Part shown: positions 51,101-63,100 of the stretch, one piece after another
Layout: each line of letters starts with the position of its first letter
How positions within the stretch are numbered: the stretch's first letter is position 1
Assembly: GCA_964036665.1 (NCBI GenBank)
Contig: OZ038533.1
Location: 18,534,575 to 18,598,574, forward strand
Source: Gordius sp. MW1
Taxonomy: Eukaryota; Nematomorpha; Gordioida; Gordea; Gordiidae
Direction of reading: 5' to 3'
Length of the DNA stretch: 64,000 nt
Translations under genes and position numbers: made by a program
The notes under the pieces: model-generated
Databases searched by the model: none
What the model was told of the DNA's origin: nothing
Seen by the model: only the letters and a program-made list of their open reading frames with translations

Positions 51101-54100
51101 TAAAGATATGTTATAAAATTTATGTTGTCTAATTTCAGCTACGATATAAAATATCATCAAAAAAATCTAATTTTATCGGAGAACGGCTTCTTGATAATAT
51201 TAAACCAAAATTCCAATTATATACACTAGTGTTGTAAAAACGGTTGGGTTTTGTCTAATCAGCCTTTGGTTATAGTCGATCAAACATAAACATACCATAG
51301 ATTTTTGGTCTAATTTTCTTAGTCGACCACTAGGCTTAGTCGAAATTTGAAGAAGGCCAGAGTCGACCGTTATTTTTAGTTATACCAAAGGTCGACCAAA
51401 CAAAACCCAGCCGTTTTTACAATACTAATACACACCATACATTAATAGGTAAACGTGAATTCGTAAAAAATTTATACAGATCAGCAAGTATACCATAATT
51501 TTTACGGACGTCAATATTTTAGTAAGCTCCTCTTCGTTAATGTTCGAGTTGAGCAAGTAGGGGTAAGTGGATTTGAAGGTTGACAGATTAGGCAAACTGT
51601 TTGTTAAAAGGGCATTCAAAAATTGGACTTTAATTTGTATAATTTAAAAATGCATCACAATTTACCATTAAAGCTTATTTATAATACATATCGGGCGTCT
51701 GAAATTTATTTTTTTATTACACGTATATATCGCTACCTGAGAATTGGAGTGCTCTATCTGCACAAAACTCCAAACTAGAATTATTGAAGTCAAAGTTTGA
51801 AATGCTATAAAATCTTTTTTTAACATTGTTATACATAGCACAGTTAATTGTAGGGACATTAGGGAAATTAAAATCTAAAGGCGATTTGTTCACGTGATTA
51901 AATGAGCGCTTGGGATTGGTTTATTGCAGATACAGTAAATTAATTGTAAAAATAATTTAAATTTGCAAAAAGAGCAAAATTAGAACCCTAAAAGCGGAGT
52001 CAAAAATAATAATTTTTACATTTTTTAGAAAGTTTATGATATAATGTATAAAATTCTATCGAATAGCACTTTTATTCATAATCTTCATTTCAGATAGAGC
52101 AGTCCAATTCTCAGGTAGTGATATGTAAAATTATTAATGTAGTTAGTCTCCCAAAATATATATCGTATAATTAAAAAACTAATTATGCCATATAATATAA
52201 TTACAATTATTGCAAATTACTTTGGAGAGAACATGTTGTGTAAGGGTGTGTTTGGGGTATCGTAAGGAGGGCTAGGGAACACGGAGGCGTAACTATTTCT
52301 CTGAGCCTATTAAGTTTGATGTATTTAATATACCTAAAATCATAGATACACAATTCATTGGCTGGCCAGAAGGAATGCAATACTTCCTTGCGTATTATAA
52401 TCAATTTTTGTTAAAAACTTCAATAAATTATCATCCCTCCCCCCATGAATTAATAACAAGATTTTTTGCTTCAAACCCTCACTCAATTAGCTAGATTTTT
52501 AAGCAGACAAAATAGGTTAAATGACAAATTAGGTGCAAAGGCAAAGACTCTTCTTTAATAACTCTAAGCATTTCGATTAATATGAACAATTATATATAAT
52601 TTTAAAATCAATTAAAAACAAATCAAAACACCGGAATGTGTCAAAATTTATGGCCTTCTGTTTTGAGATATAAATTTAAAGTAGTCTTACACTAACTTCT
52701 AAAATACTATAAATATAATAACAACCTCTCGTAATACCAGATTCTTTCAAAATAACAACTTTAGCAAAAAATTTAACGTTGAAATATGGCTCAAAAACTT
52801 AATAGTCGCGATTAAAACTGCCAAAACCGACTAAACTAAACAAACCAACGATTTTTTGGTCTATTTTTCTTATTCGCATAAACAGACCAAGGGTTTTTTG
52901 GTCAATATTCATGTTTAGTCGACTAAAATTAAAGGTCGACCAAACAAAACCCCAGCCGTTTTACGACACTACCGTAAAGGAAAATCTAGAAATATAGATG
53001 AAACTGACGGCTATGTTATAGGGATCTTTGGAGTTTTCGTATGCAGTAGTCAGTCTAAAATTGGGTGAGGATCCCTTGGTATTGTTATTATTCAGGTTAT
53101 AACTGTGATATAGAGCGGCGCATGTGTTGACGTTATTATTATTGGTCAGGGTAGAACCCCAACCGGTTCGGTCTTGCTGCAAAGTCACGTGGCCGGCAGG
53201 CAAGGCCGTGGGGGAGGGCTGAGTGGCTTGAGCCTAGTGTTTTGAAAAATTCAATTTATATACATTTAGATATTTCAAAGTAAATAAAAATTTAAAAATT
53301 CTGAATTTTTCATATATGTTTATGAATTGGAAAATAATTTAGTTTGTGGTGTTTCGCAAAGATTGATACCATTGTGTCATACCTCCATTTTAGCGGACAA
53401 AAAAAGGCATTAATGCCTATCAACATTCAATCTAGTAATAAGGATCAAATCAAAAATAACAAACAAATTTATATATTTTTTTTATTTTTTTGATACCCGC
53501 TCTTATATTTTCTCAATTTTAACACTTCGTTTTTATAATGTTCTTACGCCAAATAAACAAACAAATATCAAAAAATAGTAAATTTTGGTACAATGCCCAA
53601 GAGATTCTATCATAATAAGGGAACGGATCACAATTATAAAATATAACTTTTCCTCGATTGCAAATCAAACCTGTCTTAAAACAGCAAATAAAAGGATGGA
53701 AAAAACATTTAAGCCGGTTAGCCGTGCCTACTTGGGTCTGGCCTTGGGCCGGATTTAGGGGCCCGACCGAGCCCAAATTGCGTTGGCTAGACGACGAGTT
53801 GGTAGAATTGATAGAGGTATTGGAAGAATCGTAATGCGGTAGCAGAGTACTCATTTGAAAGGGCCCATTGTTAAGAGTACCTGCGTGTTATAGCGAAAAA
53901 TGGCGTAGCTAATTATTAATATCTATTTAGTTATATAACGTTGTTGAAATACCATGTTTTACAAAAGTTATCCTTACAAGTTTATTTAGATTATATCAAG
54001 ACTGGCTATTGTGCTGATATGATTTATTTTAAATTAGTCATTTATACCTTGTGGAGATATGACATGTCATCTGTTTTTAATTGCTATGCAATTTATGATT

Positions 54101-57100
54101 AGAATAAAAAGGATATATAACAACAGCTATAACCCTTAAAATTTCATTTTATCTTACAGACGTTCCCGCTTACGTCAAAGGCAATCTTTAGAGCCGTTTA
54201 ATTTTATAACGCGCATACCAATATCACCTTAATTATCATGATTATTTAAATTAATGTGTTTAACAAAAATGGCACAAATAGTAGTGGTTAAAATCGCAGA
54301 TAGAATTTGAATATTTTGTCATCACTAAAATTTGATTTTCTTTAAAAATGGTTAAAAACCAAAAAAAATAATAAAAGTGATTTTATAAGCTTAATCTTTT
54401 AAACCACGGCTGGGCCGAATTATTATTATTGATCAAGCATACAAAAAAATAACAAGGCTGAGTTTTTTAGATATATCCACCCTTTCATGCAAATGTGTTT
54501 GTCGCCAGGGGGAGGCAAAGAGAGGCGGCTGCCCCCCTCTAAATCCAACAATTTTTTAAAAATTTATTAAAATTATGGATAAAATTTCAAAAAATTATTA
54601 TTTTGCCCCTCCCTAAATCATTAGTGCCCCCCTCTAATTCAAATGCTAGCTACGCCCATGATGGCATTTGAAAAGTTAGCTAAAAATGGTTTAAATAACC
54701 AATAAATTGAATATCATTATATCAATTAAGTCAAAACGGACAATATTAAGAATCCACAAATTTTTCAAATAATAGATTTTATGCAATCTTTCTGTATTAA
54801 AATATTATTATTATTGCTCTCTCTCCTTACTAGAGTTAAAATTGATGGCGCCCTCTAAGGAACTAGGATTGGCGTAGGAATAATTTCCGGCAAAACCTTG
54901 GGTCGTGCCCGTGTTATAGGTTTGGCCCGAAGCCGTTAGGTTGAGCAAAACCGTATTTTTCAATCTTTGAACTTCGGCCTCGGCCTGGCGCGCCTTAACG
55001 GCTAACAGGTAGGATTCTTCTTGGGCCAGGCGCGATTTTTCGGCCAAAAGTTCAGTGGTCTCTTCCGATTTTTTCTAGTACACATTAAATTTTGCGTTCA
55101 AGAATGAAATGCACTAGATAAAAAAACGGCTCAGTTTCGCTTATAGTCGGGTGAAAATAAATTTTCTTTTAAAAAGACATGACGAAATAAGAATTTCCTA
55201 GATAATTAGTATAATTTCAAGAATGATTGCCCTTTTGATGGCGTTTTCCACGAAACAAAATTTTACAGCGATATAACCTATCAAGACTAATTATTATTCA
55301 AGAGCGACTATTACATTGGTAGTATGGGAATATTAGTAAAATAGCAGAACAATTTTAAGGAAATATAACATATAACTCTATTCAAACTTAAATTTATATA
55401 TCGGAATTTCATCATTTAGTCAAAGAGTCTTTTTTAATTTTAAATTAATTTTCACTGCACGTGTCAACCCAGCACTTAGGTTATTGGTCAATATGCAACT
55501 CCCTCTAGATCAAAATATAACACATTTTAAAATAGTTATAAATTCTCACTTTAATCTAAAGATAAATAGTATAAAAATCTTTTAAATTATACCAGGGCTT
55601 GGTTAATCCTTTCGTTTTCTCTAGTCACGTTTTCCAACTGAGATTCTAGGTCGGTCTTAAGCTTAGCTATTTCCTCTAACCGCTCTTGCTCCCGCAAATA
55701 ATTGGTGCGGTCAACCTAGATTAAATAAAATAAATATATAAATAAATAAAATATAAATAAAATAAATAATTAAATAAATCTAAAAAATTCTAAAAAATTC
55801 TAACTTGCTTTCGGAGCCTTTCTTCCCGCGCCTGTATTTTCATTTGTTGAATCTCTAGGGAATCGGGCTTACGCCTCCGCAAAAATAGATCGTGATTGCC
55901 CACGCAAAGCTCTAAAATCTTTAAAAAGGAGAGCAAAAATATGATGTGGTCATCACAAAATTTCAACTAGCTAGCTAGCCAATCTTGAATTGTACGAATT
56001 ATTTATAGGAAAAAAATATGTTAAATTTCGCGTGCAAAATATCGGTACGAAAGAGGCAGCTAAACGATAAGCATGAAATGGAAATATCGTCAAGGGGACC
56101 GACACTAATCATCCTCTGGAGTAGTGATGTTAAAACGGCTGGGTTTTGTTTAGTCGACCTTCGGTTTTAGTTGACTAAACAACCCAAACACTCCTCTGAA
56201 GTGATAAACTCCTAAGCGGTCTAATAATAAAATTTCGTTCGCTCCTTTTTCAATAATATTATCATTGGTTAAATTACTTATTAATTTTGGCCAAGTATTC
56301 TAAATTATTGTCAAATCATAACAGTTTTCAAATTCTTTTGATGCATATATCATACAATTAAAATGGACATTCTAAAACAAAAAATAGGCTGCATAAATAG
56401 TGGCCGTAGTTCCCTCAGGATAAAATGCATGAAGGAGCGATATTTGTCCTTTTGGTAAATAGGAGGAAAAATTGGCACGTCTAACATTGAATCTTTTCTT
56501 TTAAACAGTTAAACCGCATCTAAAGCAGAAACGAATATAGCCTGGAGCCCTAGTTTTAAATATAACTATATAACCATATCGAGGCTCTTTATAAATTCAG
56601 AATAAGCTATTTCGCTCAGTACTTTAACCACTTTTGCTAAGTTTTTTTTTGTTCGCAATATATTTTGTAACATTCAATTTATAAATAACTAGCTGTGCCC
56701 GGCCAAGCGTTGCTTTGGCTCAGTCCTTAAGTGGTTAAATAAGTATAAGCTATTAATAAGACTTATCTAAAATGGGGTCATATATGAAATAAATTATAAT
56801 GTGAAAGGTCCGAATGATTTTATGAACCCACTATTTTAGTATATATTTATATAATAAGACAAACCAAATGCAAATTCTGTTTTAGTCATCAAATCCGACT
56901 AAAACTAAATGTTTTTGAAAAAATTGCTGATTAATGCTGTTACTTATTGTACAATAATACCATTATTTTATTTTTCTGGTTAGCTGATTTATTTGAAATA
57001 CAATTTTCTTTAATATAATAAAATAATTAATTGAAGGATGGATAATTATTAAAAATATGCTTCTATGATCGACCACGTGATAATAATGGCAAAAATTGCA

Positions 57101-60100
57101 TAATTTAAATTTTATTATTTAATTTAAATAGTCTGTTAAACCCCAATAATTTTGATCGTAGTATACTGTAGAATTTTTATTATACCTTTAAATATCTAAT
57201 CCGAGAAAACTTCAGCCTTGTATGTATGACGTCATTATTGTTTATGATGCTATAAATGAAACTGGCCGGGAAATGTCCGATATTTTTAAAACAAAAAGAT
57301 ATTTTAGGAATCTGAAAAAGCTATTTTACCCCTGGCCTATCTGGGCATCTACGGCTAAATTTTGGCTCGAATCGGGTCTAAAGTTTCAGAATATAGCCCT
57401 TTTTTAAAACCAAAAGGCCGAGAAATGTCCCCTATATTTTTAAAACTGAAAGGAATTTTAGCGATCTGAAAAAGCTATTTTACACCTGGCCGCCCTGAGA
57501 ACCTACGGGTAAAGTTTCGCGCGAATCGGGCCGGTAGTTTCAGAATTTATTTTCATTTAAATATCTCATTTAATAAAAATTAATGATAGATAAATAATGA
57601 CATTTATATATAAATAGCATTTACTCAGAATAATCAACGTTGGACTATTTTATATTACATTTAAATTATATATACTTTCATCTTTCTCATTTAAAATATC
57701 TCATTTAATGGTAATGAGAAAAATTCATCTTCTTCACCTATATATTTTCTCAAATAATCTATAATTTTATTTATTTCAGGTTAATTCATAAATTTTATGT
57801 TGTCACCGTTAAGAAAAGATGACGTTTAAGAAATTTAATTCATAAATTTTATGTTGTCTTGTCACCGTTAAGAAAAGATGACGTTTAAGAAATTTAATTC
57901 ATAAATTATATATTGTCACCGTTAAGAAAAGATGACGTTTAAGAAATTTAATTCATAAATTTTATGTTGTCACCGTTAAGAAAAGATTACGTTTTACAAA
58001 CTACTATAAGTGATACACTTTTACTACAGAACTGTCTGTATATTCAAATTTTCAACGAACGCGAGGAGGTGCGCTTGATTGACATTTTATTGAACGTCAA
58101 AACGCATAAAACCCAATATCTCAAAAACCAAAAGGAATTTTAGGATTCTGAAAAAGCTATTTTACCCCTGGCCACCCTGGAAATCTAGGGGTAAATTTTC
58201 GCGCGAATCGGACCGGTAGTTTCAGAATTTAGCTCTTACATAAATACATATATACACTTTACTTTATATATATAGATTTGTTTAATCAAAATGTTATTCG
58301 AAATTAGTTTCCTTAAATACTTTACACAGAGGTTAAGTCATGATAGTATTGACTGCGCGTTTAGAAAGCAATTGGACCACAACACACTTAAAATTTTAAA
58401 CGATTATATATACATCAAAATAAAGAGGTGTATAATTGATAATATGGCACATAACCGGACTTACCAATTTGACCGTTTGGGCTTTGTGTGAGTAAAAAAC
58501 GAAACCGGAGGCACTCTTATCCAGCAATTTGATGGTAAACTAGTTTAAAAATCCGGATTAAAAAACTCGATTAAATAACTTAGATAAAAAAAAATCAAAG
58601 CTAAATATCAGTGTTACTTTGAAATAAAAAATAATTTCTATTGACAAAAAAGTGAAAAGTATTCGATCAAAAGCTAAAAAAAAAATTTAAAATCCGAAAA
58701 TGTCGCAAAGACAGCCCGGCCGGACCTTTCCATAAAATTGACTAAAAACGTCTAATTATATAGTACTAAAAATTTTTGTAAAACTTTCTTTACATGCCAC
58801 ATTTTTAATGAAATCGCAATATAAACTTAATTCTAAAAATTAAGACAAAGCTTTAAAAAAGTGGGGGAAAAACTATTTAAGGCAACGTGCAAACTTTTTT
58901 TCCGTCTACCGACACTGTCCTGATTTCGTTCCAAGGGAAAAATATTTTTGGTGATAATTTGTTGTCTTTTTCGTAAATGTTGAGCCCGAGCGAGGTTACT
59001 CCAAGCCATAACTCCGTTTTTTTCTTATTCTTAAAATGACAAAAGATATCACATACAATCGTTAATAGTAAATTACTTTAAAAAATTTTAACCCGTGAAT
59101 TAAGCATGAAACTTAATTTATAATTTTTTTCGCAAATATTATAAGATAGGGGACTTACGAAAATGCTGAAATACTGAAGTCCATACATATCCAGATCTTG
59201 AACTATTTTCAGATATTCTAATTCCGCTTCATCTCTAAGCCAAAAAATTAAAATTACTTGACATTCACTTTAATTGTAAAAATGATCATATCAATTATAT
59301 AATTTTACAAGCTAAATTTAAAAACAATCTTTAAAAAATTTTAAATACACACATATATATTTGCTTCTATTATAGTTGTCTTCAATTCGAAATAAAAATA
59401 ATAGTGTTACATATTTAAAAATATGGTTCAAACGTAAAACTTAAAATTAGCATTCTTTGAAATTTATGCTAAATTTTTTTTAAAAAAACAGTCTTCATAA
59501 GTGCTACACGTACACACATTTGTGGCCTTTCAAAATTTTTGCTTTGACTGGACGATAATAGAAAACAACAATAAACATAAGTATTAGACGCTAAAAATTA
59601 TATATAAGTTAAAAGTTATTGAAGCTAAAAAATATCTTAAAACTTGCATCCATAAACTATGTATTAATGTTGTAAAACGACATGGCTTTTGTTTGGTCGG
59701 CCTTTGGTTCAACTACGACTAACGGTCGGCTCTGGGCTGATTTTCAAATAACGACTAAGCTTGGAGGTCGATTTGGTTCGTTTATGTTTAGTCGACTAAA
59801 ACCGAAGGTCGACTAAAGAAAACCGAGCCGTTTTTACGACACTACTATGTACCAACCTGGACATTCCCTTGTGGTGTGTATACCACGTTTTTATGCGTTC
59901 TTCCCACATAGCTTCGGTCATTTGGTATTGGCTAATAACGCGGGCCGGCAATTCGGCTATAGCGTGAGACCGGGATTTAAAGGTTTGCTCCTCGAAATCC
60001 CCATACTAAAGGGCATTACATCAAAGTTTAACGAAACATTTCAAAAAAGTTTATTTATCGCAAAGGCGAGGCAGCTTTTTTGGAAACAAATCTCTGGTAA

Positions 60101-63100
60101 CGTTGCGTCGTGTCAGTGTCTAAGTGATTATGGCGTAAACCGAAAGCTTAAAACTCAATATATACCCATAAATTACATAAGAATTAATAAAAAAAAAGGT
60201 TCTCTTCCTCAGGGAGCCTGACATTGCTTAAAGAAACAATCAAAACTTTTAGTTTGAGTAAAATGAACGTGGAATATCTAGATTTTGGAAACGTTTTCCA
60301 ATTTCTTTCAAAAAATTCATGGCCTGTTTACCGAAGGTATTGGAGCATGAAGCAACAACGTGGATCAAAATAATAGATGCTAAAAGGGCGGAAAATTTTG
60401 TCGTCTTAGTCTTATGGGGGTCGTGGTAAAAGTGAGAAGGGGCAAAAAGGTAGATGCATGTGAGAGCTCATTTAAAGGGTAATCCATTTTGCCATGGACT
60501 CAAGAGTAGTGTTGTAAAAAGAGCTGGGTTTTATTTGGTCGATCTTTGGTTTGACTACGACTAACGGTCGATTCTGGTCTGTTTTTCAAATTTCGACTAA
60601 GCCTCGTGGTCGACTAAGAAAAATAGACCAATTAAAAACTTCTAAAACCAATGGTCGACTAAACAAAACCCAGCCGTTTCAGCAACACTACTCGAGAGAA
60701 GCTGTAAGGGCGCATCCTTCCTTCCAAAAACAATCCGAGAGCTCCATGATTGAGGGACTGTAACATTTAAAAAAATTATCCTTTCTTATACAGCCTGACT
60801 TTACCTAAAGAAACGGTCAAACTTTAAAATTTAAACGTGTCTTTAATTTTAATGCTCACTTCGCTCAAGTAAACTCGCTGACCATAATTTCAACTTCATA
60901 TCATACAGTAAATAAAATTCATAATAATTGCAACTCCTCCCTATAGGATATTTTTCAATTATAAAAACACTTAGATGAGAGTTTTAGGCTTATAAAACAA
61001 CTTTAAAAACATATCACTAACTTTGGCTTGGAGCGCGTACGAGGCGAGCAAGACCGCAGCCTCGGGTGGGCAATAGATTTCCATGCTCAGTATGGCGTTA
61101 CAAACTTGCAGGAAAAACAAGTGTAGCGTGGGCACCGTTTGTATGATTTCTTCCACGTCTTCCGGATAAAATTTAACCAATAATTCGAACGACAACCGCC
61201 CATTAGTGTTAGGAGGGGAACTGACCACTGGGTCGGGGTTGGTTTGCGTTAAGATGGGACCCGAAGATGGACATTGCTCAACTATCTAAGGGGCAATTAT
61301 TACCATCATGACATGCGTGTACAAAAAATGAAATTTCATAGACTCACGGCGCCGAGTTTAAATGCTGCATTTTGTGCCTTTACTGCAATATTGGGTTTCG
61401 TTTTGTCTACCTTTGGTTTTAGTCGACTAAACATAAAAAACAGACCAAAGGCTTTACCCTAACTTAGAGGCCCGAATGGTGACCCCAACCAGAGGGTCGC
61501 TTTCGGGTCAGGTCGGGCTCGGATTAGTATTCATAAAATGCTTTCGGGTCGGGTCGGGTCGGGTCGGGTTCGGATTTGAAAAAAACCTCTTCCCTTTCAC
61601 TTTTTCATAATATAAAGTTTCATAGAAGGATAGGGCCAAAAGGCCAAAATAGGGCAACACATTTCATACATTGCTGGTCGGCTCGATATTTACTTAAAAA
61701 TATACTAAAATATGTTTTCAATAAAAAGTGTGTTACGAAAATCTAAAACATATAATAAATGTCTTTTAAAATCGGTAGGATTAAAATATCCAGTTAATGC
61801 TTTCAACGTTTTTGTATACAAATTTTTGGCTTTTTTCGTAGCTCTTAGTATACTAAACTTGTTAAAAACTGGGGTTTTCCTTTAGTTCTGAAACCACCGG
61901 GAACAACTAAAAAAAGTCATATAAATCCCTGATTATTCTGTTTTATATTTTACGCAATGTAAAGTTTTAAATTTAACGCCAAAACGCTTCAAATAACCTT
62001 ATCAGCTTATTTTCGGGCGTTCTGATTATAAAAAAATGCTAAAACCTCAGGAGTGCTCTCGTGGGAACGAGGCACTTTAGTGAAGTCGTCCAGAGAAAGT
62101 AGAGAATCTAAGGAATCTAATCTCTCTTTCTCTCTCCCTTAGTTTATAGAAGTTTACCTCTAGGGGGCTATAAAACAAGTTTAAGAGCTCATATCTAACC
62201 TCCTCGGTAAACTAGCGCAGCAGTATTGAACACAGAAATGACATTCCAACACCATGATAACTTGTTTGACAAAATGTAACCAAAAAAACAGAGTATTCTT
62301 ATAGCACAAGGGCTTTGTGACACGTGAGTGTTGTAAAACGGCTGGGTTTTGTTTGGTCCACCTTTGGTTTTGGTCGACCAAACATAAACAGACCAAAGGG
62401 TTTGGCCCTCTAACCAATGGTCGACCAAACAAAACCGAGCAGTTTTACAACAGTACCTACTTAACATAATTTAGCTGTTGTTCCGCGTGCCCGAAATAAA
62501 ATTTTGCCGGGGTCAAATATTCCTAACAGACATTTATAGCTCGCAACCTATATGTATATATGGGTTTCTCTTTTAGAATGGAATTTAGAAAATATATTGA
62601 TGATTAATTTAAAAATAACGTATTTCTAAGCCTTCTATGATTTAAAAACAGCATTTAGAATACAGCACAACTGTTGCTTTTGCCTTGATTAGATTTAATA
62701 ATGATTTTTTTACCAATTGGATGCTCATTTTCATATTTTGGGTTGTGTAGAGAGGTTTAAGTAAAGAACGAAATGATAGGATATGCCTTTAAAAGTCAGA
62801 ATTTGTAGATAAATCATTTAGCTTATGGCAGCGGCCAGAGTAAAATCAAACAATAAATTAACAATTTCCTCCACAAATACACAATTTGAAGTTTTTTTAA
62901 CCCCTTTTCAGTAATTTTTAACCTTACACCTATGGGCGTAGCCAGCATTGGAATTAGAGGGGGCAATAATCATTTAGGGAGGGGCAAAGTGATCATTTTT
63001 TGAAATTTTAGCCATAATTTTAACTAATTTCAACAAATTTTTGGATTTTGAGGGGGGCAGCTGCCCCTTCCTGCCCCCCTTGGCTAAGCCCATGCTTAAA

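Noticed and set aside
59847..60221. A 124-codon plus-strand frame
   Set aside because: It is antisense to the merlin exon at 59857-60005, where the minus strand gives a clear FERM match with correct splice sites.
62181..62467. Two overlapping minus-strand frames
   Set aside because: They are translations of a GTCGAC-family MITE and its flank.
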